A stretch of 7,391 nucleotides of DNA from Gammaproteobacteria bacterium (GCA_013041975.1 JABDQZ010000175.1:1-7391), one strand, 5' to 3'; shown: positions 1-5,851, numbered from the stretch's first letter. The notes: generated by a model not told the origin, from the letters alone. Program-made: numbers and translations.

Positions 1-366
1 GGCTTTGACGGGCAAATACTTGATTTCCTGTCCTGAATAATTGAGCAGCGCAACACCATAAGTACGAATCAGCATCTGCCTGAACTGCTCCTCGATAACC
101 ATCTTCTGCTCATCACTGGCACGGCGCCAGTATTTTCCCATTGCACTGCGCGTCATCTGGGTAAAATTGAAGTGCGTTAATACCTCATCACTGACCAGCA
201 GATAGACAAGAGATGGATCTTCGTTGAGTCTATCCTGATTATTCAAGACTTTTTCCAGCACCCCATTGGCAGTTTCTTTTACCAGTAACAAGGGGTCACC
301 CTGAGCCCAGGCTGACTGGGCCAGCATCAGCAATGATAGCAACAGAAATTTAAACAACTTAACCAA
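1..366 (-). CDS. mlaC: MlaC, periplasmic phospholipid-binding shuttle of the Mla pathway (partial, C-terminus beyond left edge)
   Basis: MlaC ferries phospholipid through the periplasm between the outer-membrane MlaA-porin complex and the inner-membrane MlaFEDB complex. The reading frame is open from position 366 to the window edge, 122 codons. The first 21 residues form a Sec signal peptide: Lys at 3 and 6, a Leu-rich core, and SAWA before a likely cut at A21|Q22. The mature part resembles the MlaC N-terminus: a long helix (about 28-45), then FNFTQMTRSAMGKYWRRAS at 66-84, matching the family's pattern around its conserved Tyr/Trp, then EEQFRQMLIRTYGVAL. The start is a TTG (366-364). It is chosen because GGAG lies 8 bases upstream, because it begins a complete signal peptide, and because no ATG precedes the hydrophobic core. 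It follows mlaD after 5 bases. The family is about 200-215 aa, so roughly 90 residues are missing. Family identity is very likely; the exact start is inferred. Confidence 0.93.
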   Translation of the reverse strand, partial: MVKLFKFLLLSLLMLAQSAWAQGDPLLLVKETANGVLEKVLNNQDRLNEDPSLVYLLVSDEVLTHFNFTQMTRSAMGKYWRRASDEQKMVIEEQFRQMLIRTYGVALLNYSGQEIKYLPVKA

Positions 367-371
367 CGAAT

Positions 372-842
372 TTACTCCGCACCTTCTTGCGCCTTGCTAA
401 ACAGGAACTGACCTATCACCTCTTCAAGCACCAGGGCTGACTGGGTCAATTGTAGTCTACCGCCTTCTTCCAGATAAAGATCACTGCCACCAGCATCCAG
501 TCCTATATACTGCTCACCGAGCAAGCCAGCAGTAAATATCTTCGCAAAAGTATCATCCGGGATCTGGTCATACTGGCCATCAATATTAAGAGTGACCACC
601 GCTTCAAAAGTTTCCTTGTCAAAGGTAATGCCGGTTACCTGACCCACCTTGACACCGGCCATGGTTACCGGTGCCTTAACCTTAATACCCCCAATATTAT
701 CGAAACGCGCCTCAACATTGTACCCTTCTCCAGCTGAGACAGTCCCCAGGTTACTGACTTGCAGGGCGAGGAAAAACAGTGCCACGATCCCGGCTGCAAC
801 AAAAATACCGACCATAAATTCAAGATTTCTTGATTGAGTCAT
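372..842 (-). CDS. mlaD: MlaD, inner-membrane MCE-domain lipid-transfer protein
   Basis: MlaD forms the hexameric periplasmic ring on the MlaFEDB complex through which lipids pass to or from MlaC. The protein has 156 residues. Residues about 9-30 form a single N-terminal membrane anchor (VGIFVAAGIVALFFLAL). The MCE domain runs from about 41 to 117, with the family's FDNIGGIKVKAPV (48-59), a GVKVGQVTGI turn and GLLGEQYIGLD (106-116). A C-terminal hydrophobic helix (SALVLEEVIGQFLF, 135-148) corresponds to the helix lining the central pore. The protein ends eight residues later, whereas E. coli MlaD (183 aa) carries a further hydrophilic tail; that tail is not known to be required. The ATG at 842 lies 2 bases after the mlaE stop and has a good GGAG ribosome site 7 bases upstream. 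mlaC follows 5 bases downstream. Confidence 0.96.
   Translation of the reverse strand: MTQSRNLEFMVGIFVAAGIVALFFLALQVSNLGTVSAGEGYNVEARFDNIGGIKVKAPVTMAGVKVGQVTGITFDKETFEAVVTLNIDGQYDQIPDDTFAKIFTAGLLGEQYIGLDAGGSDLYLEEGGRLQLTQSALVLEEVIGQFLFSKAQEGAE
375..378 (-). promoter_or_regulatory. Shine-Dalgarno site deciding the mlaC TTG start
   Basis: GGAG on the minus strand, inside the last codons of mlaD, 8 bases before the TTG at 366. This spacing is near the optimum and is the main argument for a non-ATG start of mlaC. It also suggests that mlaC translation is coupled to termination of mlaD. Confidence 0.7.
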
Positions 843-844
843 TA

Positions 845-1633
845 TTATTCTCCAAACATCATGGCTGTCAGAATAAAGTCCAGTCCGAGGATGGCAAACG
901 CTGAGTGCACTACTGTGCGAGTTGTTGCCCGGCTCAGCCCTTCAGAAGTGGGGGTTGAATCAAAGCCTTCAAACAGTGCAATCCAGGTACAGACAACGCC
1001 AAACACCACGCTTTTGATTACCCCATTGTAAATATCTTCATGTAAATCGATTTTGCCCTGCATCTGTGACCAGTAGGTTCCATCATCGACCCCCAGCAAG
1101 CCCACACCCACAAACCAGCCACCCAGCACGCCAAACATACTGAACATCGCAGCGAGCAGCGGCATGGAAACAATGCCACCAAACATGCGTGGCGTCAGCA
1201 CTCTTCTGACCGGGTTTACGGCCATCATTTCCAGACCGGAGAGCTGTTCAGTGGCCTTCATCAGGCCAATCTCGGCGGTCAGCGCAGAACCGGCACGGCC
1301 AGCAAACAGCAAAGCGGTAACCACCGGTCCAAGCTCCCTCACCAGGCTAGCTGCAACCATCACACCCAGTGATGCCTCGGCGCCAAATTGTGAAAGGGTA
1401 TAAAAACCCTGCAGACCCAGTACCATTCCGACAAAAAAACCCGACAAGGAAATCAGCAGCACTGACAAAACACCGATGTAAAAAAGCTGCCGGATCAGCA
1501 ACGATGGTCGACGCAGGATTTCATCAAACCCGGCAACCATCTTTACAAACAGCATATGACCGCGGCCGGTTTTTTCCAGCGCGGCGATAACCTTGCGTCC
1601 CAGGTTGACAAAATAATCCATGATTACTCTCAT
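845..1633 (-). CDS. mlaE: MlaE, permease subunit of the phospholipid ABC transporter
   Basis: MlaE is the membrane permease that pairs with the ATPase MlaF and holds the MlaD hexamer. The product is 262 residues, against about 260 in E. coli. An amphipathic N-terminal segment (about 5-40) is followed by hydrophobic segments near 50-78, 88-112, 150-180, 203-222 and 244-260. The MlaE/Ttg2B family signature is present: RELGPVVTALLFAGRAGSAL (99-118), AEIGLMKATEQL (120-131) and LEMMAVNPVRRV (134-145), including the cytoplasmic coupling segment that contacts MlaF. The C-terminus SRATTRTVVHSAFAILGLDF (234-253) is also typical. The ATG at 1633 overlaps the mlaF stop by 4 bases (ATGA), with an AGGA about 12 bases upstream. 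A second ATG at 1621 would give 258 residues starting MDYFVNLGRK, closer to where family members begin. Either start is possible. Confidence 0.97.
   Translation of the reverse strand: MRVIMDYFVNLGRKVIAALEKTGRGHMLFVKMVAGFDEILRRPSLLIRQLFYIGVLSVLLISLSGFFVGMVLGLQGFYTLSQFGAEASLGVMVAASLVRELGPVVTALLFAGRAGSALTAEIGLMKATEQLSGLEMMAVNPVRRVLTPRMFGGIVSMPLLAAMFSMFGVLGGWFVGVGLLGVDDGTYWSQMQGKIDLHEDIYNGVIKSVVFGVVCTWIALFEGFDSTPTSEGLSRATTRTVVHSAFAILGLDFILTAMMFGE
851..854 (-). promoter_or_regulatory. Shine-Dalgarno site of mlaD inside the end of mlaE
   Basis: GGAG on the minus strand, formed by the Gly-Glu codons that end mlaE, 7 bases before the mlaD ATG. The mlaE stop and mlaD start read TAATAATG, an arrangement expected to couple translation of the two membrane subunits. 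Confidence 0.7.
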
Positions 1634-2439
1634 GAGTTCAGTAAATCCTCATTTAAGTCATCGGCTGGATAATGGAAAGGTACCGGGCCATCTGGAAGCC
1701 CTTTGACAAACTGCTGTGTCCAATCCAGTTTTGAAACAGCCAGCTCATTCGGGGAACCGGACTCTACCACCTTGCCATTGGATATGACGAACACCTGGTC
1801 AGCTATCTCCAGTGTTTCCTGTACATCATGGGAAACAACAATACTGCTGATATGCGCCGCATCATTCAGGCTGCGAATCAGCTTGACCAGCACCCCCATA
1901 GAGATTGGATCCTGGCCCGTAAAAGGTTCGTCGTACATGATCATCATCGGATCAAGCGCTATTGCTCGAGCCAGCGCAACACGTCTTGCCATACCACCTG
2001 AAAGTTCACTCGGCATCATGTCACGGGCACCACGCAGACCTACGGCCTCAAGCTTCATCAACACCAGCTTGCGCAGCATACTGCTGGATAAATCGGTATG
2101 TTCACGCAAGGGGTATGCAACGTTTTCAAACACGCTGATATCAGTCAGCAACGCACCACTTTGAAACAGCATGCCCATGCGCATACGCAACTTGTATAAC
2201 GCTTTGGTATTTAAGCTGTGGATATCCTCACCATCAACTTCGACTGTACCCTGCTCAGGCCTGAGCTGGCCGCCGATCAGTTTCAGCAGAGTGGTTTTAC
2301 CCGTCCCGGAAGGTCCCATAATGGCAGTGACCTTGCGGCGCGGAATATCCATATCAACACCATCGAAGATGACCTTGTTTCCCCGGCTGAAGTGCAGGTT
2401 ACGGATTTTAACCAGCGGTGTTTCGTCCTGAACTGACAT
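1630..2439 (-). CDS. mlaF: MlaF, ATPase subunit of the phospholipid ABC transporter
   Basis: MlaF is the cytoplasmic ATPase that powers lipid movement through MlaE-MlaD. From the ATG at 2439 it has 269 residues, equal to the E. coli protein. Motifs are all intact: Walker A GPSGTGKTT (42-50), Q-loop Gln93 in MLFQSGALLTD, ABC signature LSGGM (146-150), Walker B IMYDEP (167-172), and switch His204 in VVSHD. The C-terminal extension (FVKGLPDGPVPFHYPADD, 244-261) is characteristic of MlaF and in E. coli contributes to dimer stability and to contact with MlaB. The frame stays open upstream to a TTG at 2514 that overlaps the preceding gene's stop, which would add 25 residues. That extension does not look like the family and has no ribosome site. 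The ATG also lacks a clear Shine-Dalgarno. It is first in the mla operon and overlaps mlaE by 4 bases. Confidence 0.96.
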   Translation of the reverse strand: MSVQDETPLVKIRNLHFSRGNKVIFDGVDMDIPRRKVTAIMGPSGTGKTTLLKLIGGQLRPEQGTVEVDGEDIHSLNTKALYKLRMRMGMLFQSGALLTDISVFENVAYPLREHTDLSSSMLRKLVLMKLEAVGLRGARDMMPSELSGGMARRVALARAIALDPMMIMYDEPFTGQDPISMGVLVKLIRSLNDAAHISSIVVSHDVQETLEIADQVFVISNGKVVESGSPNELAVSKLDWTQQFVKGLPDGPVPFHYPADDLNEDLLNS

Positions 2440-2485
2440 GGTTACTGATTCAGATATTCTGTTTAAGTACTGTGGAAAGTACCTG

Positions 2486-2514
2486 ATTGTGCTTGTAGGT
2501 CTTTCGGACGTCAA
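2486..2514 (-). promoter_or_regulatory. Candidate sigma-70 promoter for the mla operon
   Basis: On the minus strand, TTGACG (2514-2509, 5 of 6 matches to the -35 consensus) is followed after exactly 17 bases by CACAAT (2491-2486, 4 of 6 to the -10 consensus). This would start a transcript near 2479, with a leader of about 40 bases before the mlaF ATG at 2439. The -35 overlaps the last codons of the upstream gene. The first base of the -10 is not the preferred T, so the call is tentative. Confidence 0.35.
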
Positions 2515-3104
2515 GCAATCATCATCAGTTCGAGCAAGGTTCGCAGCTGTCTTATAAAATCAGGGCGAGGCTCAGGCAGATCAACCAGAATCAGAGCATC
2601 TCTATTGAAATCCACGGTGCTGGCAAGCTGCTCAAACTGCTGTTTGAGCTGACGCAAATCGGATTCTGCTGTGATCCGGATGACACAATCGTTAGATCCG
2701 GCCTGCTCGAGTAATGACCAGCTGCAGCCTGCACCCGGAAATATGCCAGCCGGAAATATAAAATCCCTGTCATTAACAACCGAAGGGGCCTTTTCGGGCT
2801 CACAATCCACCAGAAAACCGAAATAGTTATCCGCAAAAAGCATCTTCAGACGCTCATGTTCCTCAACAGAAGGCCAATACGTTTTTATCTGGAAATAAAA
2901 CCCAAAGTCTTCATGGACCTCCTCGGCCATCTCTTCAAGCTCTTCGAAGTCAGCCTGTTCCCAAAGGGCTTCAGGAACAACGACAGCGCTCAGATCGTTA
3001 GCGTAATAGCCCAGCTTCCAGTCCTGTGGAATATCTTCCGGGAAATAGCTGTTGTCCCAGCTTTCAAATAGCCAGCCAATTGTTCCGATTCTCACTCGTG
3101 CCAT
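2511..3104 (-). CDS. Divergent, shortened DUF72/YecE-like protein of unknown function
   Basis: The 197-residue product begins RIGTIGWLFESWDNSYFPED (5-24), which resembles the N-terminus of DUF72 (YecE) proteins (typically xIGTSGWsY..W...FYP). KLGYYANDLSAVVVPEALW (30-48) sits where that family has its LxxYA..F.TVE.N segment, and FGFYFQIKTYWPSVEEHERL (67-86) matches the FxFxxK...THxxRL region. DUF72 proteins are usually about 240-300 residues with a TIM-barrel-like fold. This one is clearly shorter, the TVExN residues are replaced by AVVVP, and the C-terminal half (acidic, then LILVDLPEPRPDFIRQLRTL at 171-190) is not one I can place. There is no signal peptide or membrane segment, so it is probably cytoplasmic. 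The frame is uninterrupted, so it does not look like a pseudogene. The ATG at 3104 has no Shine-Dalgarno. The gene ends 71 bases before mlaF on the same strand and may share its transcript. Function is unknown. Confidence 0.75.
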   Translation of the reverse strand: MARVRIGTIGWLFESWDNSYFPEDIPQDWKLGYYANDLSAVVVPEALWEQADFEELEEMAEEVHEDFGFYFQIKTYWPSVEEHERLKMLFADNYFGFLVDCEPEKAPSVVNDRDFIFPAGIFPGAGCSWSLLEQAGSNDCVIRITAESDLRQLKQQFEQLASTVDFNRDALILVDLPEPRPDFIRQLRTLLELMMIA

Positions 3105-3114
3105 AATGCATTAT
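3103..3114. promoter_or_regulatory. Perfect 12-base palindrome between divergent starts
   Basis: ATAATGCATTAT reads identically on both strands. It spans most of the minus-strand ATG (3104-3102) and the plus-strand ATG at 3106. The symmetry places a -10-like TATAAT on the minus strand (3115-3110) and CATAAT on the plus strand (3102-3107). On the plus strand TTGTTC (3080-3085) lies 16 bases upstream. On the minus strand no good -35 is visible. It could be an operator or overlapping divergent promoters, but a palindrome this long is expected about once or twice by chance in a window of this size. Confidence 0.3.
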
Positions 3115-3300
3115 ATGATCAATATCGTGAAATTTTACACACCGCTACTTTCTGAAAAGCTTCGAGGCAATACCCTTTGCAAAAACAATCATCACAAATG
3201 GGTGATTCTCAAGGACAGCCATTTTGATACCAAACAGGGCAGACTTGTAACGAACTGGCAATGCATCCGCTGTAAAAAAACGCGCAATAAAGCCCTGTAA
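3106..3300 (+). CDS. Small putative zinc-binding protein, uncharacterised
   Basis: A 64-residue, strongly basic, soluble product that I do not recognise by name. It has C25 followed by H29 and H30 (LCKNNHHKW, 24-32), then about 20 residues later WQCIRCKKTR (51-60) with C53 and C56. A Cys/His pair plus a CxxC is a plausible four-ligand zinc ribbon. KLRGNTLC and FDTKQGRLVTNW around these sites look constrained, like a real small domain. The start is uncertain: ATGs at 3106 and 3115, a GTG at 3127, and an ATG at 3052 that would overlap the divergent gene by 53 bases. None has a Shine-Dalgarno. It ends 46 bases before yrbG on the same strand, so it could be the first gene of the yrbG-kds-lpt transcript. 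Zinc binding is inferred from residue spacing only. Confidence 0.6.
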   Translation: MHYMINIVKFYTPLLSEKLRGNTLCKNNHHKWVILKDSHFDTKQGRLVTNWQCIRCKKTRNKAL

Positions 3301-3346
3301 ATGTTGTAACATGCAGCAAATTTTTAACTTCAGAGTTTAACTCAGC
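3301..3346 (+). promoter_or_regulatory. Leader of yrbG with short inverted repeats
   Basis: This 46-base gap has ATGTT-GT-AACAT (3301-3312) directly after the small gene's stop, and GAGTT-T-AACTC (3333-3343) ending 3 bases before the yrbG ATG. A weak 5-bp stem with one G-U pair (3302-3306 with 3314-3318) is followed by five Ts (3321-3325), too weak to call a terminator. I see no convincing -35/-10 pair and no Shine-Dalgarno for yrbG here. The repeats may be operator half-sites or chance. Confidence 0.25.
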
Positions 3347-4324
3347 ATGTTAATCGACATTCTGGCCATTATCGGGGGATTTGCCCTGCTCGTCTGGGGA
3401 GCGGACAATTTCGTCAATGGCGCAGCCGGACTGGCCCGAAATTTCGGTATTTCACCACTTTTGATCGGTCTTACCATTGTCGGCTTTGGCACATCAGCGC
3501 CTGAAATTCTGGTATCAGTCATGGCCACCTTCAATGGCAATCCCGGCCTCTCCATAGGGAATGCGCTGGGCTCAAATATTGCCAATATCGCATTAATTCT
3601 TGGCACCACTGCTCTGATTGCTCCATTAACCGTACATTCAGATACGTTACACCGCGAGTACCCTATTCTGTTACTGGTGACTTTTGGTACAGCCGCGCTG
3701 ATGCTGGATCAGGGACTACAGGTGATCGATGGACTAATACTCCTGGTAGCGTTATTCCTGGTGCTCTTCTGGGTGGTTCGCCTGGGCATGCAGCGCAAAA
3801 CTGATGACCCGATGATTCATGAAATTGAAGACGAACTTCCTGAGCCGATGACAACACGGGCGGCGACCCTGTGGTTTCTGCTGGGCCTGGTGGTATTACT
3901 GGGTAGTTCAAAGCTGCTGGTTTGGGGAGCTGTCAATATCGCCACCGCCTTTGGTATCAGCGACCTCGTCATCGGCCTGACCATTGTTGCCATTGGCACC
4001 AGTCTGCCGGAACTGGCGGCCAGCATTGCCAGTGCCCTGAAGAACGAACACGACCTCGCCATCGGCAACATTATCGGCTCCAATATCTACAATCTGCTGG
4101 CCGTGCTCAGCATTCCTGCGCTGTTTCAGCCAGGAGGCTTCACCATTGAAGTCCTGCTACGCGACCTTCCCATCATGATCGGACTGACTGTCGCCCTGTT
4201 TTTCATGGGCTATAGTTTCAAAAACACGACTGGCCACATTAACCGTCTTGAAGCTTTTGTTTTACTGACTGCCTTCATTTCTTACCAGAGCTGGCTGTTT
4301 CTTGATGCCACAGGAGCACTTTAG
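3347..4324 (+). CDS. yrbG: YrbG-type calcium/sodium:cation antiporter family protein (CaCA)
   Basis: An integral inner-membrane protein of the Ca2+:cation antiporter family, 325 residues, the same length as E. coli YrbG. It has two homologous halves, each with an alpha-repeat carrying the ion-binding acidic residue: GFGTSAPEILVS (46-57, E53) and AIGTSLPELAAS (215-226, E222). Each is followed by a GN.(L/I)GSNI motif (GNALGSNI 71-78; GNIIGSNIYN 240-249). About ten hydrophobic segments surround an acidic cytoplasmic loop (about 150-172, MIHEIEDELPEP) between the halves. The two halves remain recognisably similar even at DNA level (about 3450-3545 and 3950-4045). The physiological substrate of YrbG is not settled in E. 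coli, so Ca2+ or Na+ exchange is by family only. It lies 3 bases before kdsD, as in enterics. The ATG has no good ribosome site. Confidence 0.94.
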   Translation: MLIDILAIIGGFALLVWGADNFVNGAAGLARNFGISPLLIGLTIVGFGTSAPEILVSVMATFNGNPGLSIGNALGSNIANIALILGTTALIAPLTVHSDTLHREYPILLLVTFGTAALMLDQGLQVIDGLILLVALFLVLFWVVRLGMQRKTDDPMIHEIEDELPEPMTTRAATLWFLLGLVVLLGSSKLLVWGAVNIATAFGISDLVIGLTIVAIGTSLPELAASIASALKNEHDLAIGNIIGSNIYNLLAVLSIPALFQPGGFTIEVLLRDLPIMIGLTVALFFMGYSFKNTTGHINRLEAFVLLTAFISYQSWLFLDATGAL

Positions 4325-4327
4325 AAC

Positions 4328-5326
4328 ATGACCGAAACCCCCGAGTTGCCGGAAAACGAGAAACAGAAACTGATTTCGCTGGGCCAGGCGGTCATAAAAA
4401 CTGAAGCCAGTGCCGTGTCTGACCTGCTACCGCGCATTGATGAAAATTTTGCACTGGCCTGCAATTTCATGCTGCACTGCAAGGGACGAATCGTCGTCAC
4501 CGGCATGGGTAAGTCAGGTCATATTGGCAACAAGATTGCTGCCACGCTTGCGAGCACAGGTAGCCCCTCATTTTTTGTTCACCCCGGTGAAGCCAGTCAT
4601 GGCGATCTGGGTATGATTACCCCACAGGATGTTGTGCTTGCCATGTCGAACTCGGGCGAAACCGGTGAACTGGTTACCATTGTTCCCATCATCAAACGAC
4701 TTGGCATACCGCTGATCAGCATGACTGGCAATCCCGCTTCCACCCTGGCCACAGAAGCTGATGTAGCACTCGATATCAGCGTTGCCAAGGAAGCCTGCCC
4801 ATTGGGACTGGCCCCAACTGCCAGCACGACAGCCACACTGGCAATGGGAGATGCACTGGCCGTAGCACTGCTTGAGGTACGTGATTTTACTGAGGAAGAT
4901 TTTGCCCGATCACATCCAGGCGGCAGCCTGGGACGCAGGCTATTGATACACGTCAAAGACATTATGCATTCTGACGACGCCATACCCATGGTTGACCACA
5001 ATGCCTCCCTGACTGATGCACTGATGGAAATGACGGACAAGACACTGGGAATGACAGCTGTTATTGACAATGACACAAAGCTGCTGGGTATTTTCACAGA
5101 CGGTGATTTACGTCGCCTTTTTGACCAGAATATCGATATTCGCAAAGCCATGGTCAAAGACGTATTCCGCAAGGGCTGCGTTACAGTCAAGCCTCATATG
5201 CTGGCCGCTGAAGCACTGCAATTGATGCAGAAAAAAATGATCAATGCTTTGTTAGTGGTCGACGAAAACGATAAACTAGTCGGCGCACTGAATATGCACG
5301 ACATGTTGCGAGCAGGAGTAGTATAA
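4328..5326 (+). CDS. kdsD: KdsD, D-arabinose 5-phosphate isomerase
   Basis: KdsD interconverts D-ribulose 5-phosphate and D-arabinose 5-phosphate, the first step towards Kdo of the LPS inner core, in the cytoplasm. The product has 332 residues (E. coli 328). The SIS sugar-isomerase domain (about 42-185) contains VTGMGKSGHIGNKIAAT (57-73), HPGEASHGDLGM (85-96) and SNSGETGEL (107-115). Four residues reported as catalytically important in E. coli KdsD (K59, E111, E152, H193) align with K62, E114, E155 and H196 here, so the enzyme should be active. Two CBS domains follow (about 210-265 and 277-332), with GIFTDGDLRRLFD and the terminal MHDMLRAGVV typical of KdsD/KpsF. The start ATG lies 3 bases after yrbG, with AGGAG at 4312-4316. 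kdsC begins immediately at the next base after the stop. Confidence 0.98.
   Translation: MTETPELPENEKQKLISLGQAVIKTEASAVSDLLPRIDENFALACNFMLHCKGRIVVTGMGKSGHIGNKIAATLASTGSPSFFVHPGEASHGDLGMITPQDVVLAMSNSGETGELVTIVPIIKRLGIPLISMTGNPASTLATEADVALDISVAKEACPLGLAPTASTTATLAMGDALAVALLEVRDFTEEDFARSHPGGSLGRRLLIHVKDIMHSDDAIPMVDHNASLTDALMEMTDKTLGMTAVIDNDTKLLGIFTDGDLRRLFDQNIDIRKAMVKDVFRKGCVTVKPHMLAAEALQLMQKKMINALLVVDENDKLVGALNMHDMLRAGVV
5314..5318 (+). promoter_or_regulatory. Shine-Dalgarno site of kdsC inside the end of kdsD
   Basis: AGGAG lies 8 bases before the kdsC ATG, within the Ala-Gly-Val codons that end kdsD. The kdsD stop and kdsC start abut (TAAATG), consistent with coupled production of the two Kdo-pathway enzymes. 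Confidence 0.7.
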
Positions 5327-5851
5327 ATGCAAGACATCCATGAAAAAGCTTCCCAGATTAAAATGGTGATTTTTGATGTCGATGGCGTATTGACTGACGG
5401 CAGTCTGTATCTGGGAGATGACGGACAGGAGTACAAGGCCTTCCATTCAAAGGACGGTCACGGCATGGTCACTTTGCAACACAACGGCGTGGATATCGCC
5501 ATCATCACCGGACGCACCTCCCAGGTGGTTAAAAAACGCATGGAGAGCCTTGGCATCCAGCACGTATACCAGGGCCAGAAAGACAAGCTACCAGCCTATG
5601 AGCAACTCAAACAGGAACTGGAACTTTCCGATGAAGAAATCGCCTATGTTGGCGACGATGTGGTCGATTTGCCGGTTATGACCCGGGTTGGTCTGGCTAT
5701 TGCAGTTCAGGATGCCCACCACCTGACAAAAGAACACGCCCACTGGATCACGCCCTCCAATGGCGGCCGTGGTGCAGCTCGTGAGGTCTGTGAAATGCTG
5801 ATGCAGGCCCAGGGAACCCTTCAACAAGCATTCGATTATTATTTGTCTTGA
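5327..5851 (+). CDS. kdsC: KdsC, 3-deoxy-D-manno-octulosonate 8-phosphate phosphatase
   Basis: KdsC hydrolyses Kdo 8-phosphate to Kdo and phosphate, two steps after KdsD; KdsA, the enzyme between them, is not in the window. It is a small HAD-superfamily phosphatase without a cap domain, 174 residues (E. coli 188, with a longer N-terminus). HAD motifs are intact: FDVDGVLTDG (16-25) with nucleophile D17 and acid/base D19; ITGR (60-63) with T61; K87 in YQGQKDKLPAYEQL; and VGDDVVDLPVM (108-118) with metal-binding D110, D111 and D114. GGRGAAREVCEMLM (146-159) is the conserved C-terminal segment that in KdsC reaches the neighbouring subunit's active site in the tetramer. The gene abuts kdsD and its TGA overlaps the lptC TTG start by 4 bases. 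Confidence 0.98.
   Translation: MQDIHEKASQIKMVIFDVDGVLTDGSLYLGDDGQEYKAFHSKDGHGMVTLQHNGVDIAIITGRTSQVVKKRMESLGIQHVYQGQKDKLPAYEQLKQELELSDEEIAYVGDDVVDLPVMTRVGLAIAVQDAHHLTKEHAHWITPSNGGRGAAREVCEMLMQAQGTLQQAFDYYLS

Noticed and set aside
1703..2164. 153-residue open frame on the plus strand
   Set aside because: Antisense to mlaF, which carries all ABC ATPase motifs on the minus strand.
2591..2836. 81-residue open frame on the minus strand in another frame
   Set aside because: Contained within the DUF72-like gene on the same strand, without a family match or separate start signals.
3302..3325. Hairpin followed by TTTTT after the small gene, as an intrinsic terminator
   Set aside because: The stem is only 5 bp with a G-U pair and few G-C pairs, too weak to call a terminator.
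3450..4045. DNA-level similarity between two stretches inside yrbG
   Set aside because: Explained by the ancient internal duplication typical of CaCA antiporters, not by a recent repeat or mobile element.
5128..5141. Perfect 14-base palindrome GAATATCGATATTC
   Set aside because: It sits inside kdsD, encoding part of an Asn-Ile-Asp-Ile stretch. About 0.5 such palindromes are expected by chance in a window this size, and it has no regulatory context.
4597..5190. 197-residue open frame on the minus strand
   Set aside because: It lies wholly antisense to kdsD, is Ser/Ala/Val-rich low-information sequence and resembles no family; it is a shadow of the strongly conserved kdsD frame.
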